Assembly: GCA_024347015.1 (NCBI GenBank)
Contig: AP024889.1
Location: 1,364,001-1,428,000 of the forward strand
Source of the DNA: Vibrio pectenicida
GTDB taxonomy: Bacteria > Pseudomonadota > Gammaproteobacteria > Enterobacterales > Vibrionaceae
DNA: 64,000 nucleotides
Direction of reading: 5' to 3'
Shown piece by piece: positions 17,991 through 27,338 of this stretch. The first letter of the stretch is position 1. Each line of letters starts with the position of its first letter. Both the position numbers and the translations under genes were made by a program. The notes under the pieces are model-generated. The model was not told the origin of the DNA. It searched no databases and was given only the letters and a program-made list of their open reading frames with translations.

Positions 17991-19841
17991 CTAATAATAA
18001 ATAAAACCAGTGAGTTTTGCGCCAATATCATCTGACTGCCATTTCTGGTATGTGAGTTGAGTTCTAAGAGCGAAATTACTGTTAAATGACCAATTCCAAT
18101 TGATGTTGATGTTGGAATGATTGTGTTGGTCAGAATCAATGAGTGCAAGATACTGAGCTTGTACTCCGAATCTGTGCTTACTGCTGATTTGAAAAAGCGC
18201 TCCTGCCTCAACCCCCAAACCTGGGACTAAGCTGTAGTCGGTCAGTTCTCCACCATTCAATTCACCTGAAAGCAGAGAGTAGAAATGAGTCTGATCTGAT
18301 GCTCCCCATGCCTTACCATAACCTCCTTGTGCGAACCAACGACCTGACATAGCTTGTGAAATCGGCTGGCGATCAAATCCAGTACGCATATTCCATGACC
18401 AGCTATCAAAGATTCTATTGCTAGGAGCAAGAGCCATAGTATCGAGGAAATAAAATCGCTCAAGCCTTGTTGTGCCTTCCTTGTCGATGCTTAATTGTGT
18501 ATCGAGAAAATTGATTTGTGCGCCTGCCACAAAGCCATCTTGTGAATCGAGTAAATCATGATAAGCGGCTCGCCATTCTAATGTGGCTTGATTATTTTTG
18601 GCATTCCAATATTGATAACTTAAACCGAAACGAGCAGAAGCATGGCCTTGTTCAGGTGATACTGAAGGCATCTCAACGGCTGAAAAAGGAGAGTCGACTT
18701 TTATTCTACTTCTTTGGTAAAGTAGTTGGGTCAGGCGCTTGGCTGTTGGATCACGCTCTAAACCTTGATCGTATAATTGGAAATTGAGCCACTCATATGC
18801 AAGTTCTAAGATTGCTGCGTGCTCTGTGTCTGAATAGTCCGCTGGGTTCGGAAAAATCCCTTCAGTTGCATTTTTAGCCGCGATGAAAAGCCTTTCATCT
18901 ACTTCATTCGCAAGATGCAGTAATCGAGTACCAAATGCGGCTCGGTATTGAGGCGCTTCCAACAAGTCCGATTCAGCAAGGGCGCGAACCGTGTCTGAAG
19001 GTATAGCTTGCACTGAAAAGTGTTTGGTTAGCGAGAGATCCTCACGTGCCAGCTCTAGCAATGATAGCAATTGGTAAGAACAATTTTCATCGAGGAAATA
19101 ATAATCAAATTCGGCATATTGCATCTCCCATAAATGAAGCAGAATGCGTTTAACTTCCTGTGGTGTGAATTTGAGCTTATATTCCCATATGTCTCTTGAC
19201 TCAATATCATTATACTCACGAACTTTTTTGTAATAGGGCATAACAGCGTAGCGGCCAGGATAACGACCAATAAGCCCTTTTATTGCAAATAGGGCGGGGT
19301 TATCTTGGGTTTCAGGCTCTGCGGCAAAATTAACAGCGAAAGCAACTAACTCTTTGTTCCTTGTTTGATCCTTAGCATCAATACGCAGTAATGTGTGACC
19401 GAACATGGAAGAAGGATTGTTCATAAATGCTGTTGGGAAAACGAGTGTTAGCCCTTCAGGGTCAATGACTTCTCGCCAAGTATCTAGCTCTGGACATGAT
19501 AGCTCAGCACTTCTACCTTGTTGGCTTTCAAGCCAGGTGTAGCGTGCTGGATAACGACACTGTGTCTGCTTGGCAAGTTCTTTATCAGATGAATAGAGTA
19601 GGTCTATGGTCGCTTGTAACTCGGCTATCGGTGAATTCATACCATCTGGAGAAAGGAAAAACGACTCATTGTCGATAGTACTGTTATAACCGGATAATAG
19701 ACCGGGAAGATAATGGCCTAATTTTAGCCAGTATGCATCCTGCGATAGCTCTCTCACCTCCAATTGGGTGGTAGCGTAGGTACTAGGCACTATCAAGCTT
19801 AAGCTAAGTAATTGGGAAATCTTGATTCGGAAGGACTTCAT
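17991..19841 (-). CDS. DUF4105 envelope protein (Lnb N-terminal-like domain)
   Basis: A 616-residue exported protein: signal peptide ending STYA, then a periplasmic DUF4105/Lnb-type domain containing SSMFGHTLLRID (residues about 145) and the ENCSYQLLSLLE motif (around 255), the two conserved segments that carry the candidate catalytic His and Cys of this papain-like group. The C-terminal third is rich in aromatic alternating strands ending YLALIDSDQH...FIYY and looks like a small outer-membrane barrel. Function is not established; the domain is related to proteins acting on lipids or lipoproteins. Confidence 0.82.
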   Translation of the reverse strand: MKSFRIKISQLLSLSLIVPSTYATTQLEVRELSQDAYWLKLGHYLPGLLSGYNSTIDNESFFLSPDGMNSPIAELQATIDLLYSSDKELAKQTQCRYPARYTWLESQQGRSAELSCPELDTWREVIDPEGLTLVFPTAFMNNPSSMFGHTLLRIDAKDQTRNKELVAFAVNFAAEPETQDNPALFAIKGLIGRYPGRYAVMPYYKKVREYNDIESRDIWEYKLKFTPQEVKRILLHLWEMQYAEFDYYFLDENCSYQLLSLLELAREDLSLTKHFSVQAIPSDTVRALAESDLLEAPQYRAAFGTRLLHLANEVDERLFIAAKNATEGIFPNPADYSDTEHAAILELAYEWLNFQLYDQGLERDPTAKRLTQLLYQRSRIKVDSPFSAVEMPSVSPEQGHASARFGLSYQYWNAKNNQATLEWRAAYHDLLDSQDGFVAGAQINFLDTQLSIDKEGTTRLERFYFLDTMALAPSNRIFDSWSWNMRTGFDRQPISQAMSGRWFAQGGYGKAWGASDQTHFYSLLSGELNGGELTDYSLVPGLGVEAGALFQISSKHRFGVQAQYLALIDSDQHNHSNININWNWSFNSNFALRTQLTYQKWQSDDIGAKLTGFIYY

Positions 19842-19910
19842 AAAAGAGATGTTCTTGTATTAGCTAACAGCGAATGGCTCGTGATTTATCGGTATTTGTA
19901 ACTGATAAAA

Positions 19911-19934
19911 GAAAAATGCCACCGAAGTGGCACC
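19911..19934 (-). terminator. Terminator of DUF3015 gene
   Basis: TGCCAC at 19917-19922 and GTGGCA at 19927-19932 form a stem with a CGAA loop; on the minus strand it runs into TTTTTCTTTT. It lies 16 bases after the DUF3015 stop. Confidence 0.8.
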
Positions 19935-19949
19935 TAGAATTTAGCGATT

Positions 19950-20435
19950 TTAAATTGCGTAGTTAGCAAGCTTTGTATCGCTAGCAACCATTTGATTTAG
20001 GTTGGTAAACACTTGTTGAGATGTCACATTTTCTGAAACGAAAACTTGTGCAAAGTTTTCTTGCACCATTGAGTTGAATGTTGCTTTGTCAGCTTCGTTT
20101 ATGCCCCAGACTTCAGAAAGTGTCGCTAAAGTTTCACCTTGACCTTTGGCCATGTCACGAGCTAAGTTGTCGATGTTTCCATCGATAAACATGGCTAATT
20201 TCTGTGAAGAAGTCACTTTACCTGTACCGTCACAGCCGAGAGTACCAAAAGTGATACCAAAAGTTTGGTTGCCAGATGTACCGTTTGTTGTTGCCGCAAG
20301 GATTTTAGATACTTTTCCTTCATTACCATCAAAGACCATAGTTCCTAATCCACAGCCAACGTCATTGTCTGCCATCACAAGACCAGACATAGGTAATGTA
20401 GATGCCAGTACTGTCGCTGCTAGAAGCTTTTTCAT
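19950..20435 (-). CDS. DUF3015 family secreted protein
   Basis: A 161-residue exported protein: signal peptide ending LVMA before DNDVGCGLGTMVFDG, then the DUF3015 pattern of GCG-LG, a TTNGTSGNQTFGITFGTLGC segment and a helical C-terminus. Two conserved Cys (Cys28 in the GCG and a Cys in TLGCDG) probably pair in the periplasm. No function is known for the family. Ribosome site AAGGAT precedes the ATG. Stand-alone gene with its own terminator. Confidence 0.87.
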   Translation of the reverse strand: MKKLLAATVLASTLPMSGLVMADNDVGCGLGTMVFDGNEGKVSKILAATTNGTSGNQTFGITFGTLGCDGTGKVTSSQKLAMFIDGNIDNLARDMAKGQGETLATLSEVWGINEADKATFNSMVQENFAQVFVSENVTSQQVFTNLNQMVASDTKLANYAI

Positions 20436-20783
20436 AACATATCCTTAGAAGTCATAATTAAAATTTTTGATATAATATGCGCTAATGTGTGCCGCACCGA
20501 GTATTAATAGATTAAATCCTTCTATCTTGCAATTACTATGATAAGTGAATGAGTGTATAAGCTTAATTTGTAGTTATAACAGTATTATACGGCTATTATT
20601 ATCAATAGTCGTATGGTTAGCCTACTAGAAGCAGATATGAAAATAAGTACTTGCTAAAGTTTGCGTTTGAGCACATATTCAGAGTAAGTTACAAACCATA
20701 ATTAGGTTAGAATAAGCAGCCATGCTGTTATCCACTACATTGAAGTGGGTGCAGAGCCAATCAAAAAGTGTGGAGATACAAGT
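20436..20783. other. Intergenic region between divergent DUF3015 and uvrY genes
   Basis: About 350 AT-rich bases holding the promoters of both flanking genes. A TATAAT word occurs at 20471-20476 on the plus strand, but I could not match it with a convincing -35 box. No gene is supported. Confidence 0.4.
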
Positions 20784-21428
20784 TTGATAAATGTTTTCCT
20801 TGTAGATGATCACGAGCTGGTTCGCACAGGGATACGACGTATTATTGAAGACGTCCGTGGAATGAACGTAGCAGGGGAAGCTGAGAGCGGTGAAGACGCA
20901 GTAAAATGGTGTCGGTCGAATCATACCGATGTTATTTTGATGGATATGAATATGCCGGGTATTGGTGGTTTAGAATCGACCAAGAAAATCCTGCGTTTTA
21001 ATCCTGATGTGAAAATCATCGTTTTAACTGTTCATACGGAAAATCCGTTTCCAACCAAAGTGATGCAAGCAGGTGCTGCAGGGTACCTGACGAAAGGGGC
21101 GGGGCCAGATGAAATGGTCAACGCAATACGTATCGTTAATAGTGGTCAGCGTTATATTTCGCCTGAAATCGCGCAGCAGATGGCACTAAGCCAGTTTTCT
21201 TCTGCTTCAGAGAATCCGTTTGCGGAGCTTTCTGAGCGTGAACTGCAAATTATGATGATGATTACCAAAGGGCAGAAAGTCACCGATATCTCAGAACAGC
21301 TCAATTTAAGCCCCAAAACGGTGAATAGTTATCGTTATAGGTTGTTTAATAAGCTTGGTATCAATGGTGATGTAGAGCTGACCCATTTGGCCATTCGCCA
21401 TGGAATGTTAGATACAGAGACCTTGTAG
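20784..21428 (+). CDS. uvrY: Response regulator UvrY/VarA
   Basis: Response regulator of the BarA/VarS-type two-component system that switches on CsrB-family small RNAs. The receiver domain starts [19 protein letters not shown] and carries phospho-acceptor Asp54 in MDMNMPG; a LuxR-type helix-turn-helix ([15 protein letters not shown] ... [18 protein letters not shown]) occupies the C-terminus. I assign the TTG at 20784 as start (214 residues): GGAG lies eight bases upstream and homologues begin at this residue, while the open extension to 20745 is unconserved. The stop shares one base with the uvrC start, so the pair is coupled, as in E. coli. Confidence 0.95.
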   Translation: MINVFLVDDHELVRTGIRRIIEDVRGMNVAGEAESGEDAVKWCRSNHTDVILMDMNMPGIGGLESTKKILRFNPDVKIIVLTVHTENPFPTKVMQAGAAGYLTKGAGPDEMVNAIRIVNSGQRYISPEIAQQMALSQFSSASENPFAELSERELQIMMMITKGQKVTDISEQLNLSPKTVNSYRYRLFNKLGINGDVELTHLAIRHGMLDTETL

Positions 21429-23260
21429 TGACCGATCCTTTTGACTCGGCTTCTTTTTTAAAGACGGTCACTCACCAGCCTGGCGTTTACAGAATGTATA
21501 ACGCCGAGGCTGTTGTTATTTATGTTGGAAAAGCCAAAGATCTTAAAAAACGCCTCTCTAGTTATTTTCGCACCAAAGTTGATAGTGAAAAAACCCGAGC
21601 ATTAGTGAGTAATATTACTCAGATCGATGTCACTATTACACATACTGAAACTGAAGCCCTCATCCTAGAGCATAATTACATTAAGCAGTATTTGCCCAAG
21701 TACAATGTGCTGCTTCGTGATGATAAATCTTATCCTTATGTTTTCATCAGTGGTCACAAACACCCTAGATTATCTATGCATCGAGGTGCCAAAAAGCGTA
21801 AGGGGGAGTACTTTGGACCATACCCAGATGCGGGGGCTGTACGTGAGACCCTACATTTAATTCAAAAAATTCTTCCTGTTAGGCAGTGTGAAGATACGGT
21901 ATACAGTAACCGGACGCGCCCATGTCTTATGTACCAAATTGGTCGCTGTTCCGGTCCTTGTGTTAGCGACATCATTTCAGACCAAGATTACTCAGCATTG
22001 GTTAACCTCGTGCGTTTATTTTTACAAGGTAAAGACCAAAAGGTACTGTCAACATTGGTAGAAAACATGGAAATGGCCAGCCAGCAATTGAGGTTTGAAG
22101 ATGCCGCAAAGCTGCGCGATCAAATACAGGCAATACGTCGAGTTCAAGAACAGCAGTTTGTCTCTCATGATTCTCAAGAAGATATGGATGTGCTTGGCTT
22201 TGCACAAGAAAATGGTGTTGCGTGTATTCATATTTTGATGATTCGTCAGGGTAAGGTGCTGGGTAGTCGTAGTCACTTCCCCAAAATCCCGAATGACACG
22301 ACCCAGCAAGAAGTGTTTTACAGCTTTTTGAGCCAGTATTACTTAAGCCATAATGAGGCGCGTACTATTCCAGTCGGAATTATTGTAAATCCAGGTTTGA
22401 TTGATGACGCTAAACCATTGCAGCAAGTTCTTAGCGATATCGCAGGCCGTAAAGTTCATTTCCATTTGAAACCTACTGGAGCGCGTTCACGTTACCTAAA
22501 ACTTGCCAATACCAATGCATTAACAGCGGTAACCAGTAAAATTAATCACAAGATGACCATATCTCAACGTTTTAAAGCACTGCGTGAATTGCTAAATATC
22601 GATAGTATTGTGCGGATGGAGTGTTTTGATATTTCTCATACCCAAGGTGAAAGTACTATTGCGTCCTGCGTGGTGTTCAATCAAGAAGGCCCGTTGAAGC
22701 AAGAGTATCGCCGCTATAACATTAATGGCATTACGGGTGGCGATGATTATGCCGCGATGGGGCAAGTCCTTGAGCGTCGCTATTCTAAGCAAATGGATGT
22801 GGACAAGATCCCAGATATTATATTCATTGATGGTGGAAAAGGGCAGCTCAACCGTGCGGTCGAGATTATTTCCAACTACTGGAATGACTGGCCAAAACGT
22901 CCTCGCTTGATTGGAATTGCTAAGGGAGTTACTCGTAAACCTGGGTTGGAAACATTAGTTACACCTAGTGGAGATGAATTTCATTTGCCAAGCGATGCTC
23001 CAGCACTACATTTAATGCAGCATATACGCGATGAAAGCCATAACCATGCTATTACTGGCCATAGAGCGAAGAGAGGTAAAACTCGAAGAACAAGCGCTTT
23101 AGAGGAGATAGAAGGTATTGGGCCAAAACGTCGCCAAGCTTTACTTAAATACATGGGGGGGCTGCAAGAACTTCGCCGAGCTAATGTAGAAGAAATTAGC
23201 AAAGTTCCGGGGATTAGTGCTTCTTTGGCAGAAAACATTTATCAAGCATTGAAACAATAG
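21428..23260 (+). CDS. uvrC: Excinuclease ABC subunit C
   Basis: Nuclease subunit of nucleotide excision repair, which makes both incisions around lesions marked by UvrAB. 610 residues from a GTG start that overlaps the uvrY stop by one base. Domains in order: GIY-YIG nuclease ([20 protein letters not shown], residues 15-95), Cys cluster ([15 protein letters not shown]), UVR motif for UvrB contact near 205, RNase H-like nuclease ([17 protein letters not shown]) and a C-terminal double helix-hairpin-helix ([26 protein letters not shown]). Confidence 0.97.
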   Translation: MTDPFDSASFLKTVTHQPGVYRMYNAEAVVIYVGKAKDLKKRLSSYFRTKVDSEKTRALVSNITQIDVTITHTETEALILEHNYIKQYLPKYNVLLRDDKSYPYVFISGHKHPRLSMHRGAKKRKGEYFGPYPDAGAVRETLHLIQKILPVRQCEDTVYSNRTRPCLMYQIGRCSGPCVSDIISDQDYSALVNLVRLFLQGKDQKVLSTLVENMEMASQQLRFEDAAKLRDQIQAIRRVQEQQFVSHDSQEDMDVLGFAQENGVACIHILMIRQGKVLGSRSHFPKIPNDTTQQEVFYSFLSQYYLSHNEARTIPVGIIVNPGLIDDAKPLQQVLSDIAGRKVHFHLKPTGARSRYLKLANTNALTAVTSKINHKMTISQRFKALRELLNIDSIVRMECFDISHTQGESTIASCVVFNQEGPLKQEYRRYNINGITGGDDYAAMGQVLERRYSKQMDVDKIPDIIFIDGGKGQLNRAVEIISNYWNDWPKRPRLIGIAKGVTRKPGLETLVTPSGDEFHLPSDAPALHLMQHIRDESHNHAITGHRAKRGKTRRTSALEEIEGIGPKRRQALLKYMGGLQELRRANVEEISKVPGISASLAENIYQALKQ

Positions 23261-23337
23261 GAAAAATCCCGCACCATAGGGCCCTGTTGTTAAGCAGTGA
23301 ATAGAGCAATACGCAAACAATAAGAGTCTCAATAAAT

Positions 23338-23895
23338 ATGCGTTTAACTATCCCTAATATTTTATCATTACTACGACTTCTTCTGATACCAGTGTTTGTT
23401 GTGGTGTATTATCTTCCTTATAGCTGGTCCCCTTTTGCCGCTGCGATGGTTTTTTGGGTTGCGGGCTTTACCGATTGGCTGGATGGGATGTTGGCGCGAA
23501 AATTGGGCCAAATGTCTCGTTTTGGTGCTTTTATTGATCCAGTGGCTGATAAAGTCTTAGTCGCAAGTGCATTGATTTTGATTACTGATCACTATCATAG
23601 TATTTGGGTAACCATTCCTGCGGTTACTATGATTGCCCGTGAAATTATTATTTCGGCTCTACGTGAGTGGATGGCTGAAATTGGTAAACGCGCGAGCGTT
23701 GCCGTTTCTTGGGTTGGTAAGGTCAAAACGCTCAGTCAGATGTTTGCACTGTGGGTGCTTATCTGGCGTTATGATGATTGGATGGTTTGGCTAGGTTATA
23801 TCAGCCTCTATGTGGCGACTTTTCTGACATATTGGTCTATGGCCCAGTATCTAATTGCTGCCAAAGATGACCTCCTCAATGACGAACACCACTGA
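23338..23895 (+). CDS. pgsA: CDP-diacylglycerol--glycerol-3-phosphate 3-phosphatidyltransferase
   Basis: Makes phosphatidylglycerophosphate, the first step to phosphatidylglycerol and cardiolipin. 185 residues with about five membrane helices and the complete CDP-alcohol transferase signature ([10 protein letters not shown], then [10 protein letters not shown]). The start [20 protein letters not shown] is typical. It follows uvrC after 77 bases, the order uvrY-uvrC-pgsA-tRNA seen widely in gammaproteobacteria, and ends directly in a terminator. Confidence 0.96.
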   Translation: MRLTIPNILSLLRLLLIPVFVVVYYLPYSWSPFAAAMVFWVAGFTDWLDGMLARKLGQMSRFGAFIDPVADKVLVASALILITDHYHSIWVTIPAVTMIAREIIISALREWMAEIGKRASVAVSWVGKVKTLSQMFALWVLIWRYDDWMVWLGYISLYVATFLTYWSMAQYLIAAKDDLLNDEHH

Positions 23896-23921
23896 AAAAC
23901 GGGCTTATGCCCGTTTTTTTG
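23896..23921 (+). terminator. Terminator after pgsA
   Basis: AACGGGC-TTAT-GCCCGTT followed by TTTTTTG, starting at the pgsA stop codon. Confidence 0.9.
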
Positions 23922-24044
23922 TTATCGCATCGACTTTACAACAGCTAACTTAGCTAAATTCAAAGAATTTGTGCGACTTTATTAATCAAATTAGCCCTTT
24001 TTGGCGCATAATTAGTCAAACGATTCAAAAAATAAAAAATAGTG

Positions 24045-24072
24045 TTGACTCATTAGTTCGAATCCGTAAAAT
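24045..24072 (+). promoter_or_regulatory. Promoter of the tRNA array
   Basis: TTGACT (24045-24050), a 16-base spacer and TAAAAT (24067-24072), followed by a GC-rich discriminator GCATCCCG, as expected for stringently controlled stable RNA promoters. It is about 45 bases before the first tRNA. Confidence 0.7.
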
Positions 24073-24127
24073 GCATCCCGTACCCAAGAGGAACGCAACA
24101 AAAAAGCGAAACGATTGGAGTTACAAA

Positions 24128-24201
24128 GGCGCGTTGGCAGAGTGGCTATGCAGCGGATTGCAAATCCGTGGACCTCGGTTCGACTCCGGGACGCGCCTCC
24201 A
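24128..24201 (+). tRNA. tRNA-Cys (GCA)
   Basis: 74 bases including encoded CCA. Acceptor stem GGCGCGT/ACGCGCC, anticodon loop TTGCAAA with anticodon GCA, T-arm with GGTTCGACTCC. First of four tandem tRNA genes. Confidence 0.96.
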
Positions 24202-24204
24202 TTT

Positions 24205-24280
24205 GCGACACTAGCTCAGTTGGTAGAGCGCAACCTTGCCAAGGTTGAGGTCATGAGTTCGAACCTCATGTGTCGCTCCA
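24205..24280 (+). tRNA. tRNA-Gly (GCC), first copy
   Basis: 76 bases with encoded CCA. Acceptor stem GCGACAC/GTGTCGC, anticodon loop TTGCCAA with anticodon GCC. Starts three bases after the tRNA-Cys gene. Its T-loop reads TTCGAAC, one base different from the second copy. Confidence 0.96.
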
Positions 24281-24350
24281 AATTTTATGATAGTGATGAC
24301 CAAAAATCATTATCAAGATGGTGTCTCCATCGCAAGTTTTAGATTTGCGT

Positions 24351-24437
24351 GCCCTGGTGGTGGAATTGGTAGACACAAGGGATTTAAAATCCCTCGGCGT
24401 TCGCGCTGTGCCGGTTCAAGTCCGGCCCGGGGCACCA
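24351..24437 (+). tRNA. tRNA-Leu (UAA)
   Basis: 87 bases with encoded CCA. Acceptor stem GCCCTGG/CCGGGGC (one G-U pair), long variable arm CGGCGTTCGCGCTG typical of a class II tRNA, anticodon loop TTTAAAA with anticodon TAA. Confidence 0.95.
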
Positions 24438-24450
24438 TCTAACCAAATAC

Positions 24451-24526
24451 GCGACACTAGCTCAGTTGGTAGAGCGCAACCTTGCCAAGGTTGAGGTCAT
24501 GAGTTCGAGCCTCATGTGTCGCTCCA
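24451..24526 (+). tRNA. tRNA-Gly (GCC), second copy
   Basis: 76 bases, identical to the copy at 24205 except for G instead of A in the T-loop (TTCGAGC). Encoded CCA. Last gene of the array, six bases before the terminator stem region. Confidence 0.96.
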
Positions 24527-24529
24527 AAA

Positions 24530-24561
24530 ATAAAAAAACCGCCTTTTAGGCGGTTTTTTTA
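24530..24561 (+). terminator. Terminator of the tRNA array
   Basis: AACCGCC-TTTT-AGGCGGTT followed by TTTTT; the preceding A-run lets it also serve the convergent minus-strand gene ending at 24588. Confidence 0.9.
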
Positions 24562-24587
24562 TGCCTTTAAAATCGAGTTCCTATATC

Positions 24588-25406
24588 TTAATAATATTTA
24601 TCTAGAATTTTCTTATATTCCATTGATTCTACTGCTTGGCCAAGGGATTTATTGATCATCGTAGCTTCAGCTTTAGATATTGATTTACTGCAGACAAGGT
24701 AGCGTGAATGTTCCTCAGGCGCATCAGAGACGTTAACGATACTAACGTATTTAGATATCTCGTCGTTGTGGTTTAAGATCCATTTTGCTTCTAGATAGGG
24801 CATTAACACGTAATCCACACGTCCCTCTGCCAACAGATGGAGTAAGTGTGCACTTTTGGTTAGTTTTATGTCTTTAACGTAACTGACATTACGTCTATTA
24901 GCATTGTATTCATTCATTTTCTTATCAAACCATGCCCCATATGAAAAACCACTATATGTGCCTAATTTTAGATCTGAGGTAAAAACTTCAGCTACAGTTA
25001 CTGTTTCTGATATTCTAGGACGTTTTTCATTATTTATAACGATAACAAAAGGCTTCTCTATTAACAGAGGCTCATCACTATACCAATACCCTTCTAATCT
25101 TTGAGTTGTTTTGTAGACTCCAGAAACACATCCTTTTACATCAGGTTTTTTAAGTTCCTCCATTATTCTTTTGAAAGGTCGTTTATTGAATTCAAAGGAT
25201 ATCTTAGCATTCTCGAACACTAATCTATTAATATCAATCAATATTCCAGTTACATTACCGTCGTCATTTTTGAAACGAAGTGGTTCTCGGTCGTAGTAAT
25301 AAATGGTTACCTTTTGTTCAGATGGGCTTAAAGGTTTAGAAGTTGCCCAAGCTGTGTCGGATATTAGTAATAAAAATAATAAAACTGGGTTAAATGATAC
25401 CTTCAT
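24588..25406 (-). CDS. Periplasmic substrate-binding protein, family 3 type
   Basis: A 272-residue exported protein: signal peptide ending AWA, then a type II periplasmic-binding fold of the amino-acid (SBP_bac_3) group, with YDREPLRFKNDDGNVTGILIDINRLVFE near residues 38-65, a central KPFVIVINN hinge region and VDYVLMPYLEAKWIL near 195. It is an orphan: no permease or ATPase lies nearby. Such orphans in Vibrio often act as sensory or accessory binding proteins. Two Cys (GCVSG, LVCSK) may pair. Ligand unknown. Three 9-base repeats sit just upstream of its start. Confidence 0.75.
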   Translation of the reverse strand: MKVSFNPVLLFLLLISDTAWATSKPLSPSEQKVTIYYYDREPLRFKNDDGNVTGILIDINRLVFENAKISFEFNKRPFKRIMEELKKPDVKGCVSGVYKTTQRLEGYWYSDEPLLIEKPFVIVINNEKRPRISETVTVAEVFTSDLKLGTYSGFSYGAWFDKKMNEYNANRRNVSYVKDIKLTKSAHLLHLLAEGRVDYVLMPYLEAKWILNHNDEISKYVSIVNVSDAPEEHSRYLVCSKSISKAEATMINKSLGQAVESMEYKKILDKYY

Positions 25407-25408
25407 AT

Positions 25409-25434
25409 ACTAACCTTACTAACCTTACTAACTT
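25409..25434. repeat. Short tandem repeat upstream of binding-protein gene
   Basis: ACTAACCTT repeated three times (the last unit ends ACTT). It occupies bases 3 to 28 upstream of the ATG at 25406, where the ribosome site should be; no good Shine-Dalgarno is otherwise visible. Unit number could vary between strains. Confidence 0.7.
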
Positions 25435-25584
25435 TAAATATAGTAAGATATTTAAAAGCGACAAGGGGTTCGTTATTTCTAGGAATGGCGAACATATTGA
25501 GGATCTATGCGGTGAAAAAAATGGACTATAGAGATTACCAAAATTGAAGGCCATGTTGTTATATGGCCTATTATTTATGTTTTA

Positions 25585-26625
25585 TTACACAAGCTTTGCG
25601 AGCATTTCATTCGAGTAGTCGATGAGTGCTTCGCCAGCTTTGACTTTAGCAACATAGTCTGGGTTAGCAATTAATGGGCGCCCTATGGCTAATAAATCAA
25701 ATTTCCCGGCGACTAAAGCGGCATTGCCAGTTTCAGGTGTAAAGCCACCAACGCCCATTAAGGTGTTACTATAATGAGCACGCATATAATCAGACACCTT
25801 GCCGCCTAAGTAATCAAAAGTCATATTATCGTCGAATATACCAACATGCAGATAGCATAATTCTCTGCTTTCCAAAGCATGTAATAGGTAGTCAAAAACC
25901 TGTTTGTCTCTTGGATCGGATTCCATATTAAAATACGCGCCAGGTGAGAGGCGAAGCGCGGTTCTTTGCGGGCCGATAGCATCGGATACTGCGTCAACCA
26001 CTTGCAAAGCAAATCGAGCCATATTTTCGGCATTTCCACCAAATTCATCCTCGCGCTGGTTGCTGGTAAAATGTAAGAATTGATCAATTAAGTAGCCATT
26101 GGCCCCGTGGATTTCAACGCCATCAAACCCAGCTTCTAGAGCATTAATCGCTGCTTGGCGATAATCTTCAACCAGCTCTTTTATATCTTCTTGGCTTACG
26201 GGTTTTGGTGTGATGTATTCAAGCGCTCGCATGCGCGGAACCGTGCCTTCAACGCCGATAGCGGAAGGTGCAAGCACATAATCACCGTTATAGAAATATG
26301 GGTGTGCTACTCGACCTGTGTGCCATAACTGAAGGAAAATTTTGCCCCCATTTTGGTGAACAGCGTCAGTGACTTTTCGCCAGCCAGCGATTTGTGCTTG
26401 AGTATAGATTCCAGGAGTATTGGGATGGCCCTGTGCATCGGGCCTTATTATGGTTGCTTCGCTGATGATAAGCCCAGTATCTGCGCGGCGAGCATAATAC
26501 TTAACCATGTCATCGGTTGGTACAAGATTAGCATCTGCCATGCAACGAGTGAGTGGTGCCATGATGATGCGATTATTGAGTGTAATGGCGTCGTTAAGCG
26601 TAATAGCTTCAAATAAATGTTCCAT
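25585..26625 (-). CDS. Old yellow enzyme-type alkene reductase, NemA-like
   Basis: FMN-dependent NAD(P)H oxidoreductase that reduces activated alkenes, quinones or nitro compounds. 346 residues from ATG 26625 (AAGGAA upstream; the extension to 26661 crosses an operator). Family motifs: RIIMAPLTRC near residue 18, LQLWHTGRVAHP, the FMN/substrate residues in HGANGYLIDQFLHFTSNQR, and IGRPLIANPD at the end. Divergent from a TetR regulator with three shared palindromes between them, the layout of nemRA-like electrophile-stress systems. Confidence 0.92.
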   Translation of the reverse strand: MEHLFEAITLNDAITLNNRIIMAPLTRCMADANLVPTDDMVKYYARRADTGLIISEATIIRPDAQGHPNTPGIYTQAQIAGWRKVTDAVHQNGGKIFLQLWHTGRVAHPYFYNGDYVLAPSAIGVEGTVPRMRALEYITPKPVSQEDIKELVEDYRQAAINALEAGFDGVEIHGANGYLIDQFLHFTSNQREDEFGGNAENMARFALQVVDAVSDAIGPQRTALRLSPGAYFNMESDPRDKQVFDYLLHALESRELCYLHVGIFDDNMTFDYLGGKVSDYMRAHYSNTLMGVGGFTPETGNAALVAGKFDLLAIGRPLIANPDYVAKVKAGEALIDYSNEMLAKLV

Positions 26626-26645
26626 GGGTATTCCTTGATTGATTT

Positions 26646-26712
26646 TTGAATGTTCATTCAAATTAGTCTAGTTTGAATGAACATTCAACATGTTTTTTGA
26701 ATGTCTGTTCAA
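26646..26712. promoter_or_regulatory. Three TetR-type operators between reductase and regulator
   Basis: Three 16-base palindromes with the form TTGAATG-NN-CATTCAA: TTGAATGTTCATTCAA at 26646-26661, TTGAATGAACATTCAA at 26673-26688 (the exact reverse complement of the first) and the imperfect TTGAATGTCTGTTCAA at 26697-26712. Centres are 27 and 24 bases apart. The first starts 21 bases before the reductase ATG, so binding would block that promoter; all three precede the regulator gene, implying autoregulation. Confidence 0.88.
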
Positions 26713-26753
26713 AATCAGATAAAATAGACCATTACTGATAATTTAAATAATGA

Positions 26754-27338
26754 ATGATAATGCGCAGCGCAGAATTTGATCGTGAAACCGTGCTACGTTC
26801 TGCAATGGAAGCCTTTGTAAGTAAAGGGTATTCCAAAACCAGTATGCAGGACCTAAAAGCAGCAACAGGGCTACATCCTGGCTCAATTTATTGCGCGTTT
26901 GAAAACAAGCGTGGACTCTTGATCGCGGCGCTTGGTCAGTATCGTGATGACAAATCTCGTGAATTTGAAACCTTGTTCAAAGAGCAAGAAAACGTTTTCT
27001 ATGGCTTAAATCGTTACCTAGATTCTGTTGTGGATGAGTGTGAGAAAGAAGCGATCAAAGACTGTTTATTGCAAAAGTCCTTGAGTGAATTGGCGCAGCA
27101 AGACTTAGAAGTTGAGCAACTCATTAGCTCTATGTTACAGGATTGGCATCGTTCTATTGAAAATAAAATTTCTCAGGCTCAAGATGTGGGGTACGTGAAC
27201 AAAAATAAATCTGCTGGGCAACTGACTCAGTTTGTCGTCATGGGTATTTACGGCATGCGCACCCTTTCACATACCCAACCTAAACCGGGTGTGTTGAAAG
27301 AGTTAAAGCAAGAACTGATTCACTATCTTACAAGTTAG
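26754..27338 (+). CDS. TetR family transcriptional regulator of the reductase
   Basis: A 194-residue repressor: N-terminal TetR helix-turn-helix (VLRSAMEAFVSKGYSKTSMQDLKAATGLHPGSIYCAFENKRGLL, residues 14-57) and a helical ligand-binding C-domain of the TetR_C_NemR/AcuR type. Cys residues at the start of the DNA-binding recognition helix region (IYCAF) and in the ligand domain (DECEKEA, KDCLLQ) could sense electrophiles, as NemR does. Starts with ATG-ATA-ATG; no strong ribosome site decides between the two ATGs. Divergent from the alkene reductase and convergent, with a 4-base overlap, with the next gene. Confidence 0.9.
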   Translation: MIMRSAEFDRETVLRSAMEAFVSKGYSKTSMQDLKAATGLHPGSIYCAFENKRGLLIAALGQYRDDKSREFETLFKEQENVFYGLNRYLDSVVDECEKEAIKDCLLQKSLSELAQQDLEVEQLISSMLQDWHRSIENKISQAQDVGYVNKNKSAGQLTQFVVMGIYGMRTLSHTQPKPGVLKELKQELIHYLTS

